Position numbers and translations under genes: made by a program
The notes under the pieces: generated by a model
Database searches by the model: none
The model's input: the letters and a program-made list of their open reading frames with translations, nothing else
Told to the model about the DNA's origin: nothing
Shown here: positions 1-7,340 of the stretch, one piece after another
Layout of the letters: each line of letters begins with the position of its first letter
Position numbering within the stretch: position 1 is the stretch's first letter
Assembly (NCBI GenBank): GCA_016840025.1
Contig: JAEOTF010000077.1
Location: forward strand, 1 to 21,050
Length of the DNA: 21,050 nucleotides
Source: Candidatus Hodarchaeota archaeon
GTDB lineage: Archaea > Asgardarchaeota > Heimdallarchaeia > Hodarchaeales > YT1-039
Reading direction: 5' to 3'

Positions 1-32
1 ACTCCTTAATTGAATTGATTCTATTTGGATTA

Positions 33-59
33 TCACGGGAATTTTATTTTGACCCGTGA
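33..59. other. short inverted repeat (hairpin)
   Basis: TCACGGG at 33-39 is the exact reverse complement of CCCGTGA at 53-59, leaving a 13-nt AT-rich loop. As RNA this gives a 7-bp, GC-containing stem in an otherwise AT-rich stretch. It could be the end of a transcript entering from the left or an operator. Nothing downstream decides between these. The rest of 1-291 holds no gene I can support. Confidence 0.3.
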
Positions 60-250
60 AGAATGTCAATAGGAGGATCATACTCATCATTAGAAGGATT
101 ATAGGTTACAGGTAGCACGGTTTTACCTCAAAAAGCCTGATGATCGCGTATTATTAAAAAGCGTAAAGTACTTAACCATTCGTTTGTGTATTCTAGACGC
201 AAGCAATTTTACTCAGTGGATATATTAACTCAGATACTCTTGATAGATAA

Positions 251-277
251 CTTTTTAAATGTGAAAGTATAATTATA
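251..277 (+). promoter_or_regulatory. candidate TATA region ahead of the Asp/Tyr-rich ORF
   Basis: Two archaeal TATA-like stretches lie here: CTTTTTAAAT at 251-260 and GTATAATTATAG at about 267-277. Used with the usual spacing of about 25 nt, the first would start transcription near 281 and the second near 296. The second would make the ATG at 310, not the GTG at 292, the start of the next gene. Seen by eye only. Confidence 0.3.
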
Positions 278-291
278 GAATCAGTATAACT

Positions 292-636
292 GTGGAGCAA
301 GTGGAAAGGATGCTGCCCTCTAGAAGAGAGAGAAGGCGAAGAAAAGTTACAAGATTCGATGAATACGATTTAACTGACTATGATCAATATGACCCTACCG
401 AATATGAACAATCTGATTATTCAGAATATGATAAATATAATTATGATTACGATGATGACATAGATAAGGAAATTCTAGATCATAAAGAACGCGATAAACG
501 CAGTAAACGTTATCATAAGTCAAAAAAACATAAAAAGTCCTACTTTGACTATCTTGATTCTAATGAGGAAGATATTGATTATTCCGACTATGAGGAAGAT
601 ATTGATAATTCCGACAATAAGGAAGATATAACTTAA
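292..636 (+). CDS. Asp/Tyr/Glu-rich low-complexity hypothetical protein
   Basis: I do not recognise this 114-residue protein. It opens with a strongly basic stretch (RRERRRRK near residues 11-18). A long acidic, tyrosine-rich run follows (EYDL, DYDQYD, EYEQSDYSEYDKY, DYDDDID), then a second basic patch rich in Lys/Arg/His (about residues 65-82), then an acidic tail. The tail is built from a 9-residue repeat (EEDIDYSDY, EEDIDNSDN, KEDIT) encoded by 27-bp DNA repeats from 565. There is no signal peptide or membrane helix. Alternating positive and negative blocks suggest a disordered, charge-patterned protein, perhaps binding nucleic acid or protein (inference). The start may be GTG 292 or ATG 310. 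The antisense frame is hydrophobic only because Asp, Glu and Tyr codons read as Ile and Phe in reverse. Confidence 0.5.
   Translation: MEQVERMLPSRRERRRRKVTRFDEYDLTDYDQYDPTEYEQSDYSEYDKYNYDYDDDIDKEILDHKERDKRSKRYHKSKKHKKSYFDYLDSNEEDIDYSDYEEDIDNSDNKEDIT
565..633 (+). repeat. 27-bp tandem repeat inside the acidic ORF
   Basis: The units at 565-591 and 592-618 both begin GAGGAAGATATTGAT and differ at a few positions. A partial third unit (AAGGAAGATATA) starts at 619. The unit is a whole number of codons (9), so copy-number changes keep the reading frame. Confidence 0.7.
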
Positions 637-746
637 GAAAATACCTAGTAAGATAGTTCTAATCATTCCAGTTAAATTTTTAAGAGAGAAATAAGGCATA
701 GAAATTATACTAGGTGAATTTTTATTTTTAAAAAATGAGATAAGGG

Positions 747-756
747 AATCGCGATT
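747..756. other. 10-bp perfect palindrome
   Basis: AATCGCGATT is self-complementary. It is flanked by GG on the left and CC on the right after one mismatch, giving a near-palindrome over 744-759. It could be a regulator half-site pair or the tip of a stem. CpG-containing palindromes stand out in this AT-rich sequence. Confidence 0.35.
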
Positions 757-783
757 ACCTCGACGGTTGACCACTTACCATAT

Positions 784-834
784 GATGAGTAAACACTCAT
801 CTGAAGATAAGATGGGTGCCAACATACCCTTATC
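784..834. terminator. two adjacent hairpins, possible convergent terminator or structured RNA
   Basis: Hairpin one: GATGAGT (784-790), loop AAAC, ACTCATC (795-801), a perfect 7-bp stem. Hairpin two: GATAA (806-810) pairs with TTATC (830-834) and GGGT (814-817) pairs with ACCC (826-829), with a 3-nt bulge and an 8-nt loop. They lie 148-198 bp past the acidic ORF's stop on the plus strand and about 220 bp past the reductase stop on the minus strand. That is rather far for simple terminators, so a small RNA is an alternative. Confidence 0.35.
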
Positions 835-1051
835 TCCTTATTACTATAATGAACATAGAGATTAAAAAACATTTCTCAAAGATGTCCTCTTATCTGATCA
901 ATGATATACTCCTCCAACTTCACTCTTTTAGAAAAGGTGATACACCAATGAATTAACAAACAGAAAAAAATGAATTATTCTGAAATCAGTAAAGTTAAAT
1001 TGAATGTAATTTAGTTTGAAAAACGATTATGGTGAATCATAGTAAGGGAAC

Positions 1052-2068
1052 TCAAGGCATTGGAATTTCAAGCAGATTGGTTGGAGTTATGTTTCGTTGT
1101 CCTTGTTCAATCTCTTTAACTAACCGAACTATCGCTGAATTAATTGGTGTTTCAATGCCAATTTCTTTACCTTTCTTAGCAATATAACCATTTAAATAAT
1201 CGATTTCAGAGAGACGGCCCCGTTCCAATGATTGAAGTGCTGAGGACTTCACATTTGAGTATGAAGCACCAAACATCTGAAGACCTTCGTGTTTTCTCGT
1301 AAGACTTTCAGGAGAGTCAGATCCTGTTAACGCAAAATCAGTAGGATGAGCTGCTCCAATTTTTTCTAAATTAATGCTTAATTTTTTAGCTACTTCGCAT
1401 ACTTCAGTTGCTACTCCCATAAAAAGTTTTCGGCATCTTTCGTCAGACAATAATTCTCCCAGATAAAAGCCAGAAACCGCCGTTAAGCCATTTATACATG
1501 CATTAAATACTAGTTTTGAATAAAGGGCGCCATAAATGTTATTAGTTAGGTTTACAGGTTCACAATGCCCTAGAAGCTCAGCAGCTTCGTTAAGTCGATT
1601 GTAATTGCCTGTATCGTCCAATAAACCGATAAAAGTAGACCCATGAAAAGTTCTCTCAATTATACCGAGATCTATACTTGTTCCTCCCCAAACGACCACA
1701 GCACCGACAACTCTTGATTCTCCGACTATCTTAGCGACATCATCCTCGACAATTCCGTTCTGCAGAGTGACAACAGCACTGTCCTCTTTAAGATAAGGAA
1801 GAACTCTTTTAGCAGCTTCTTCAGCATCAGTTGCCTTAGTCGCAAGGAATACAATATCAAAGTGACCTTCAAGGTTCTCAATAGAAGGAACTGCATCAAT
1901 GACAACTTCTCTTGCGGTTTCAATCCCTTCAAGACGAATTCCACGGGTTGTTACTAAATTCGACAACTCTGGATATTTCGTGACCAAAATAGTGTTAATA
2001 TTGTGTTCAACCAGATGTGCGGCTAATGTTCCACCAATAGCGCCAGCACCAACAACCACTACTCGCAC
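1052..2068 (-). CDS. ketopantoate reductase family protein (PanE/ApbA-like), copy 1
   Basis: A 338-residue NAD(P)-dependent 2-dehydropantoate 2-reductase family enzyme. PanE reduces ketopantoate to pantoate on the way to pantothenate and CoA. The N-terminus carries the Rossmann motif GAGAIGG (7-13), followed by a second strand ending in T30-K31, a position where a basic residue favours NADPH. Residues matching known PanE catalytic and substrate positions are present: K78, N104 (LQNG), K185, N189, N193, S276 and E288 in SEIDYLNGY. It is about 35 residues longer than E. coli PanE, with a conserved C-terminal tail ending LLEIPMP. The start is GTG, with a GAGGAG Shine-Dalgarno sequence 9 nt upstream. 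A close, gapless paralogue lies directly upstream on the same strand. The family also contains reductases for other 2-keto acids, so the exact substrate is not certain. Confidence 0.9.
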   Translation of the reverse strand: MRVVVVGAGAIGGTLAAHLVEHNINTILVTKYPELSNLVTTRGIRLEGIETAREVVIDAVPSIENLEGHFDIVFLATKATDAEEAAKRVLPYLKEDSAVVTLQNGIVEDDVAKIVGESRVVGAVVVWGGTSIDLGIIERTFHGSTFIGLLDDTGNYNRLNEAAELLGHCEPVNLTNNIYGALYSKLVFNACINGLTAVSGFYLGELLSDERCRKLFMGVATEVCEVAKKLSINLEKIGAAHPTDFALTGSDSPESLTRKHEGLQMFGASYSNVKSSALQSLERGRLSEIDYLNGYIAKKGKEIGIETPINSAIVRLVKEIEQGQRNITPTNLLEIPMP

Positions 2069-2179
2069 TTTCTACTTCTCCTCTAGATGTTGACTCTTAG
2101 TATTCTATCTACTTATGACAGAATTCTTTTTAGTTTTTTTTTGCATGAAAATAAATATTGATGGACCGATAGTACGAAC

Positions 2180-3196
2180 TCAAGGCATCGGAATTTCAAG
2201 CAGATTGGGTGGAGTTATTTCCCGTTTCCCTTGTTCAATCTCTTTGACTAATCGAACCACCGCTGAATTAATTGGTGTATCTATTCCAAATTGTTCTCCT
2301 TTTGCGGCAATATAGCCGTTCAGATAACCGATTTCGGAGGGACGGCCGCGTTCCAATGATTGTAGTGCAGAGGATTTCAATCGTCTGAATTTGAATCCCA
2401 CTGCACGAATAATGATGTGTTTTTTCAAGAGACTGAGACGAGAATCAGATCCTGTAAGGGCGAGACTTGGAGCTTCAAGACCACCGATTTTTTCTAATTT
2501 TAATTCTAATTTTTCGGCTACTTCACAAGCTTCTGTCACTATTCCCATGAAAAGTCGTCGTGTCCTTCTATCGGACAGCATTTTTCCTAAATAGAGTCCA
2601 CAAACCGCCCCAAGTCCTGTAATACAGGCGTTAATGATAAGTTTTGCATAAAGAGCTCCGTAAATGTTATTAGTGATTTTTACAGGTTCACAATACCCAA
2701 GAAGCTCAGTAACTTGTACAAGGCGATTTTGATTTCCTGTCTCATCTAGTAAACCAATATGGAATTCTCCGTGGGAAGTTTTCTCGAGTATACCAAAAGT
2801 AACCATTGTAGCTCCCCATCCTACTACAGCACCAATTACTCTATCTCGACCTACTATCTTAGCGACATCATCCTCGACAATTCCGTTCTGAAGAGTCACA
2901 ACAGCACTATCTTCTTTAAGATAGGGGAGAATGGATTTAGTAGCTTCTTCTAGGTCAGTCGCCTTCATAGCAAGAAATATAATATCAAATTGACCTGTTA
3001 AGTCTGTAATTCCAGGCACAGCATCCATAACTATATCCCTTGCTTTTTCAACTCCTTGAACATGAATACCGTGACTTTTTACTTTATCAGCTAATTCTGG
3101 ATATTTAGTTACCAAAGTTATATCTATATCATGTTCAGCCAGATGAATTGCTACAAGTCCCCCAATAGCGCCAGCACCAACAACCACTACACGCAT
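2180..3196 (-). CDS. ketopantoate reductase family protein (PanE/ApbA-like), copy 2
   Basis: Paralogue of the downstream gene: also 338 residues, aligning without gaps, with near-identical N-terminal (MRVVVVGAGAIGG) and C-terminal (NLLEIPMP) segments. The Rossmann fold, K78, N104, K185, N189 and E288 are kept. Two active-site-region positions differ: N193 is Thr (ACITGLGA) and D290 is Gly (SEIGYLNGY). In E. coli PanE the position matching N193 (Asn184) contacts substrate, so this copy may have a changed substrate or lower activity (inference). It starts at ATG with a weak GGAG 10 nt upstream, and is divergent from the isomerase gene. The 111-bp gap to copy 1 has room for a separate promoter but would also allow an operon. 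Confidence 0.9.
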   Translation of the reverse strand: MRVVVVGAGAIGGLVAIHLAEHDIDITLVTKYPELADKVKSHGIHVQGVEKARDIVMDAVPGITDLTGQFDIIFLAMKATDLEEATKSILPYLKEDSAVVTLQNGIVEDDVAKIVGRDRVIGAVVGWGATMVTFGILEKTSHGEFHIGLLDETGNQNRLVQVTELLGYCEPVKITNNIYGALYAKLIINACITGLGAVCGLYLGKMLSDRRTRRLFMGIVTEACEVAEKLELKLEKIGGLEAPSLALTGSDSRLSLLKKHIIIRAVGFKFRRLKSSALQSLERGRPSEIGYLNGYIAAKGEQFGIDTPINSAVVRLVKEIEQGKREITPPNLLEIPMP

Positions 3197-3225
3197 TTTC
3201 TAAAACTCCATTAGATTTGGACAAA

Positions 3226-3304
3226 AGCTATATGATTTTGAAGCACTAAATTATAAAGAATTAATTAGATAACAGATATTTAGAAGCTAATAAGTTACTT
3301 GGAG
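3226..3304. promoter_or_regulatory. divergent promoter region between reductase 2 and the sugar isomerase
   Basis: This short AT-rich interval must hold both promoters. For the isomerase, a TATA-like AAATTATAAAG lies at 3248-3257, about 60 nt before the ATG, and a Shine-Dalgarno-like GGAG at 3301-3304 lies 10 nt before it. For the reductase, the minus strand reads ATCATATAG at about 3229-3237, some 35 nt before its ATG. The assignments are by eye. Confidence 0.35.
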
Positions 3305-3314
3305 AAAGAATACC

Positions 3315-4802
3315 ATGAAAAATATACCTACTGTTAAAATGGGGATTATAGCAGTTAGTAGGGATTGTTTTCCAATAGAATTGTCAAGAAAACGAAGACA
3401 AAACGTTATAAAGCATTGTAAAGAAAAAACGATCCCTATTGCAGAACTTGATACGATAATTGAAAATGAAAAAGATGTTTTAAAAGCTCTTGAGGAGGTA
3501 GAAAGCAATGGTATTAATTCTTTAGTCATTTTCTTGGGGAACTTTGGACCAGAAGGTCCAACCACACTTCTCGCACAAAAATTTGATGGTCCTATAATGA
3601 TTTGCGCTGCTGGTGAAGAATCCCAAGAAGACCTTATTGGTGGAAGAGGAGATGCGTATTGTGGAATGTTAAATGCATCTTACAACCTAAACCTAAGAAA
3701 CATTTCGAATAGGGTATATATTCCAGAATATCCTGTAGGCTTACCTTCAGAAATTGCGGATATGATTATTGGGTTTATCCCAGTTGCACGGATTATCCTT
3801 GGATTAAAAAAATTAAAGATATTCTCTTTTGGACCACGACCACAGGATTTCCTTGCATGTAATGCGCCTATCAAACCGCTATACGATATGGGTATAGAAA
3901 TCATGGAAAATAGCGAATTAGACCTTTATGACATTTATCTCAAAGCCGAAAACGACCCGCAGGTTGAAATTGTTGTTAAAGAAATGGCTGAGGAGCTGGG
4001 AGAAGGGAATGTATATCCTGATCTCCTCAAGAAATTAGCCCAGTATGAAGTCGCATTGATGAAGTTCTACGAAGAAAACCTAGGCGCATCTGAATTTGGG
4101 ATTTTTGCCAATAAATGTTGGCCTTCTTTTGAGCAATATTTCAAATTTGTCCCCTGTTACGTCAATTCTCGGTTGGCAAGTAAAGGAATACCCATATCAT
4201 GTGAAGTGGATATCTATGGTGTTCTAAGTGAGTATATTGCTACTTTAGCAACTCAAATGCCAGCAACACTGCTTGACATTAACAACACTGTCCCACCAGA
4301 TATGTTTAAGGCTAATAAAGATAAAATGAGAGAATATACACAAAGAGACCTCTTCATGGGCTTCCATTGTGGAAACACACCTACTTGCTATCTTAGTGAC
4401 TATTCGATGAAGCATCAGGTGATTATGCATCGATTGATGGAACCAGAAAGTGAGCCAAATATTACTCGAGGTACATTAGAAGGAACAATCAAACCTAGTA
4501 AAATGACACTGTTTCGGATACAAGCAACCCCTGATACACAATTAAGAGCGTATATTGCTGAAGGAGAAATCCTTGACATTAATCCGAAATCCTTCGGTGG
4601 TATCGGTGTCTTTGCAGTGCCTGAAATGGGACGATTCTACAGACATGTGCTTATCGGAAAGCATTTCCCGCACCATGTCGGAATTGCGTTCGATCATGCA
4701 GGGAAAAGCATGTTTACTGCTCTGAAAATGTTAGGAGTGAAAGATATCTCGGTAAATCTGCCTAAAGGAACGCGTTATTATAAGGAAAATCCTTTTGAAT
4801 AG
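3315..4802 (+). CDS. L-fucose/L-arabinose isomerase family protein
   Basis: A 495-residue aldose-ketose isomerase of the L-fucose/L-arabinose isomerase superfamily, cytoplasmic and metal-dependent. The central segment CEVDIYGVLSEY (296-307) carries the expected first metal ligand E297, and LLDINNT (319-325) carries D321. HFPHHVG (450-456) supplies the C-terminal histidine. This E/D/H set matches FucI (Glu, Asp, His) rather than classical AraA (two Glu, two His). The N-terminal half has the alternating strand-helix pattern of the substrate-binding domains. Ribulokinase and L-ribulose-5-phosphate 4-epimerase lie 2-4 kb away, so the likely reaction here is L-arabinose to L-ribulose, with D-arabinose or L-fucose as alternatives. 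The family is certain; the substrate is inferred from context. The start is ATG with GGAG 10 nt upstream. Confidence 0.87.
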   Translation: MKNIPTVKMGIIAVSRDCFPIELSRKRRQNVIKHCKEKTIPIAELDTIIENEKDVLKALEEVESNGINSLVIFLGNFGPEGPTTLLAQKFDGPIMICAAGEESQEDLIGGRGDAYCGMLNASYNLNLRNISNRVYIPEYPVGLPSEIADMIIGFIPVARIILGLKKLKIFSFGPRPQDFLACNAPIKPLYDMGIEIMENSELDLYDIYLKAENDPQVEIVVKEMAEELGEGNVYPDLLKKLAQYEVALMKFYEENLGASEFGIFANKCWPSFEQYFKFVPCYVNSRLASKGIPISCEVDIYGVLSEYIATLATQMPATLLDINNTVPPDMFKANKDKMREYTQRDLFMGFHCGNTPTCYLSDYSMKHQVIMHRLMEPESEPNITRGTLEGTIKPSKMTLFRIQATPDTQLRAYIAEGEILDINPKSFGGIGVFAVPEMGRFYRHVLIGKHFPHHVGIAFDHAGKSMFTALKMLGVKDISVNLPKGTRYYKENPFE

Positions 4803-4982
4803 CCAATTCACAAGCTCCTTAAGCTAGATAAAAGAAGATTCATATAATATAAGCGTTTTGAGATAAGATATTATATTTGGCTAAAATTTAAAGATTTGGG
4901 TTTTTAATCGTCTTTAAATGGGCTCTCTCTCTTAGAATCTTTTGAGAACTTTTAATAACATCATCTGTGAATAATAATTATC

Positions 4983-6626
4983 TTGCGAAAATTACGTTTT
5001 CCTATTGAACTTGAGAGTTTATCAAAAATTATAACAAAGAAGAATTTGGTAAGTGGAGTCATAATTAGTTTACCATTAACGATTTTAGTTCTATTTATTT
5101 TCATCTTACCTAATTATCAGCCATCTGTTCCTTCAAATGAAATAGATTCAGCAATCTGGACTCTTCACGATGGAACAAATATGAAATTTATTATTAAAAA
5201 GCATATACTTCCTCAACAAAATTCAGTAACGAGTGAAGGCATTTCAACTCAGATTGAGCCCACTGAAAAGAGAAAGGTCTTTAATCTAGAATGTCAATAT
5301 ATAAACAATAAAATTATTTGTGATAACCAAATTTCAGAAGATGAAAAACAACTTCTTAGTAATACCTACACTATAAGCGAAGTTGACATAGGAAACATTA
5401 AGTCGATTAGATGCTGGGTTATGAATACAGCAGCAAATATCTATAGTGTTTTCCACATCGAATTTCTGAATCAGAGTTTTGACGAACAAATTATTGAAAA
5501 AGATTATTCATTTCTAGATTTACTCATAACTATTGATTCTGATCTTGATTTTGTTTTAATGATTTGGAATGACCAAACTGGAGAGCAATTAACTGCAGAG
5601 GGTAGAATTATTCTGCAAACAGCTGAAAAAGAGGAAGAAGAAGACGCTTTACATTTTAAGAGAAGTATTAAAAGTCCTGGACCGATCTTAATTGCGTCCT
5701 GTACAACTTTAGGAACTACAGGCTTTACTATTGATCCAACTAACTATGCTGCTCAATCTTTTATAGCAAATTCAGGATATAATATTACAAGTCTCGAAGT
5801 ATATGGTCAGAGTTCCCCTGGAGGAGCAGGAACTCTCACAGCTCAAATTTATTCTGATAATTTAGGCGTTCCTAATACACAAATACCGAATGGTCTTACT
5901 ACAGCTGCAGTTGCATCCAATAAGTTGGTTTGGACTAATTTTACTTTCTCACCAGTACCTGCTATACTTGCCAATACACAGTACTGGATTGTTATAAGTT
6001 TTGATAATGCAAAAAAGCCATACTCATGGTATTATAATGAATTAGATGAATACACGAATGGTTATACAGCTGGGTATGACGGGGTGAGTTGGACGAGCTA
6101 TCAAGCCACTTATCCGAATCGAGATTGCAATTTCAAGTTAGCTGGAGTGGATATCACACCTCCTGTAATAGATACAATTACCGTCAGTTCGTCCAATCCG
6201 CAATATATTCAACTCAATCCTGAGCCATTAGACCCTACGGGTGGAACTTGTTACTTTAATAGTGCATCTGACGAAGGTGCTGGACAGATACTAACTGTAA
6301 CAGTTACTTGGACTGAAATAAACAAGAATAGTCTCAGCGGAGAACCAGCTTTCGGTGATACTCCTGCAAATGATACCGATGGTGGAGATGGCTGGTCGAT
6401 ACAATACTCTGTCGAGTTGGGAGCAGGAAATCAAGGTAATATACTCTTTATAGTCCAAGATCAGGAAGGAAATACAGATACTGCAACTATTATTTTTGAA
6501 AATGATAATACAGTGGGAGTTTCCGAGTTTTATTGGAGAAATATGGTTTTAATATTTCTTGGATTGGTTGTCCTTCCATTAATACAAGGAACAGGTATTT
6601 TACAAAAGAAAAATAATATCTTCTGA
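4983..6626 (+). CDS. membrane-anchored extracellular protein, choice-of-anchor R-like domain
   Basis: A 547-residue protein with a start-proximal membrane helix (about 22-44), a large outer part and a second hydrophobic segment near the C-terminus (about 519-540), followed by a short basic tail (QKKNNIF). Residues 235-390 resemble the choice-of-anchor R type beta-sandwich: AAQSFIANSGYNITSLEVYG, then GTLTAQIYSDNLGVPNT, then an LANTQYWIVISFD strand. This domain is often found on surface proteins and is carbohydrate-binding-like in shape. Residues 395-505 look like an Ig-like domain. The start must be TTG at 4983, because the next in-frame ATG is residue 67 and would lose the first membrane helix. 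It sits between the isomerase and the araBD genes and converges on araD with a 15-bp gap. A role in binding or sensing plant-type sugars outside the cell is possible but unproven. Confidence 0.75.
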   Translation: MRKLRFPIELESLSKIITKKNLVSGVIISLPLTILVLFIFILPNYQPSVPSNEIDSAIWTLHDGTNMKFIIKKHILPQQNSVTSEGISTQIEPTEKRKVFNLECQYINNKIICDNQISEDEKQLLSNTYTISEVDIGNIKSIRCWVMNTAANIYSVFHIEFLNQSFDEQIIEKDYSFLDLLITIDSDLDFVLMIWNDQTGEQLTAEGRIILQTAEKEEEEDALHFKRSIKSPGPILIASCTTLGTTGFTIDPTNYAAQSFIANSGYNITSLEVYGQSSPGGAGTLTAQIYSDNLGVPNTQIPNGLTTAAVASNKLVWTNFTFSPVPAILANTQYWIVISFDNAKKPYSWYYNELDEYTNGYTAGYDGVSWTSYQATYPNRDCNFKLAGVDITPPVIDTITVSSSNPQYIQLNPEPLDPTGGTCYFNSASDEGAGQILTVTVTWTEINKNSLSGEPAFGDTPANDTDGGDGWSIQYSVELGAGNQGNILFIVQDQEGNTDTATIIFENDNTVGVSEFYWRNMVLIFLGLVVLPLIQGTGILQKKNNIF

Positions 6627-6641
6627 AACGGATGAGAAAAA

Positions 6642-7340
6642 TTACTCTTTTTGTCCATATGTCGCATCTGGTCCATGTTTACGCAAAAAGTGTTTGTTAA
6701 TTAATGTTTTTTTCATAGATTTAATGTCAGGATTTATCAGAATGGTGTTAAGTGCCATTTTTGCAATTTCTTCAAGAACAGTGGCATGATAAACCGCTTC
6801 TTCAGGACTTACTCCCCATGTGAAAGGTCCATGGGAAGCTACCAGAATCATAGGTGTGTATCTATAATCTAAAGATTGACTCTTAAACGTTTTAATTATT
6901 TGTTTTCCTGTTTCTTCAACATAATCTCCTTTAATTTGGTCATCTGTCAGAATACCGGTGATTGGAATTTCACCAGGAGAATAATCTGCGTGAGTCGTAC
7001 CAAAACAAGGAATTAATTTCTGTGCTTGAGCCCATGAAGTGGCATAGGTGGAATGTGTATGTACTACACCCCCAATTTCAGGAAATGCCTTATACAAAAC
7101 TAAATGGGTTTTTGTATCAGAAGATGGCTTGAGATCACCGTCCAAAATATTGTTATCGAGGTCTATGATAGCCATCTTATCGGGTGTGAGTTCTTCATAG
7201 TGTAGACCACTTGGCTTTATGATAATAACTCCTTTTTCTCTATCAATACCACTCACATTCCCCCAAGTCTCTATCACAAGACCCTTTGCTACAAGATCAA
7301 GGTTTGCTTGGCAAACTCTTTCCCTTAATTCATCTAGAAT
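6642..7340 (-). CDS. araD: L-ribulose-5-phosphate 4-epimerase, no canonical start codon
   Basis: A class II aldolase-fold, zinc-dependent epimerase that turns L-ribulose 5-phosphate into D-xylulose 5-phosphate. From 7340 it is 232 residues, against 231 in E. coli AraD. Metal ligands H94 and H96 (VHTHST), H170 (ASHGPFTWG) and the motifs ETWGNVSG, KPSG, PSSDT, GTTHADY and KHFLRKHG are all present. The first ATG/GTG/TTG in frame is the GTG at 7277, which would remove 21 residues. Yet the frame upstream of it reads LDELRERVCQANLDL, matching the E. coli N-terminus (MLEDLKRQVLEANLAL) residue for residue, and the E. coli Met1 falls on an ATT at 7340-7338. A stop (TAA) lies three codons further up. 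So translation starts at AUU, or enters by frameshift from araB, whose last codons overlap this start. The function is very secure; the exact start is not. Confidence 0.93.
   Translation of the reverse strand: MLDELRERVCQANLDLVAKGLVIETWGNVSGIDREKGVIIIKPSGLHYEELTPDKMAIIDLDNNILDGDLKPSSDTKTHLVLYKAFPEIGGVVHTHSTYATSWAQAQKLIPCFGTTHADYSPGEIPITGILTDDQIKGDYVEETGKQIIKTFKSQSLDYRYTPMILVASHGPFTWGVSPEEAVYHATVLEEIAKMALNTILINPDIKSMKKTLINKHFLRKHGPDATYGQKE

Larger units (their letters stand above)
637..1051. other. 415-bp non-coding interval with clustered dyad elements
   Basis: No gene is supported here. The interval lies between the acidic ORF (+) and the end of a reductase gene (-), so it is convergent and needs no promoter. 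It holds three dyads within 90 bp: a palindrome AATCGCGATT at 747-756, a 7-bp hairpin at 784-801, and an interrupted hairpin at 806-834. The rest is AT-rich and featureless. The dyads may be terminators for the two convergent genes or parts of a small structured RNA. Confidence 0.4.

Noticed and set aside
1..81. Partial frames at the left edge: minus-strand ATG at 81 running off the window, and a plus-strand frame ending at 59
   Set aside because: Each is under 30 codons with no recognisable product, and both cover the 33-59 hairpin. They cannot be told from chance.
520..774. Minus-strand hydrophobic open frame opposite the Asp/Tyr-rich gene
   Set aside because: Its Ile/Phe/Leu repeats are simply Asp, Glu and Tyr codons read in reverse, and it has no motif or independent start signal.
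782..804. ATGATGA followed by CTGA, resembling boxes C and D' of a C/D guide RNA
   Set aside because: No convincing C' or final D box follows, and the bases form a perfect hairpin instead.
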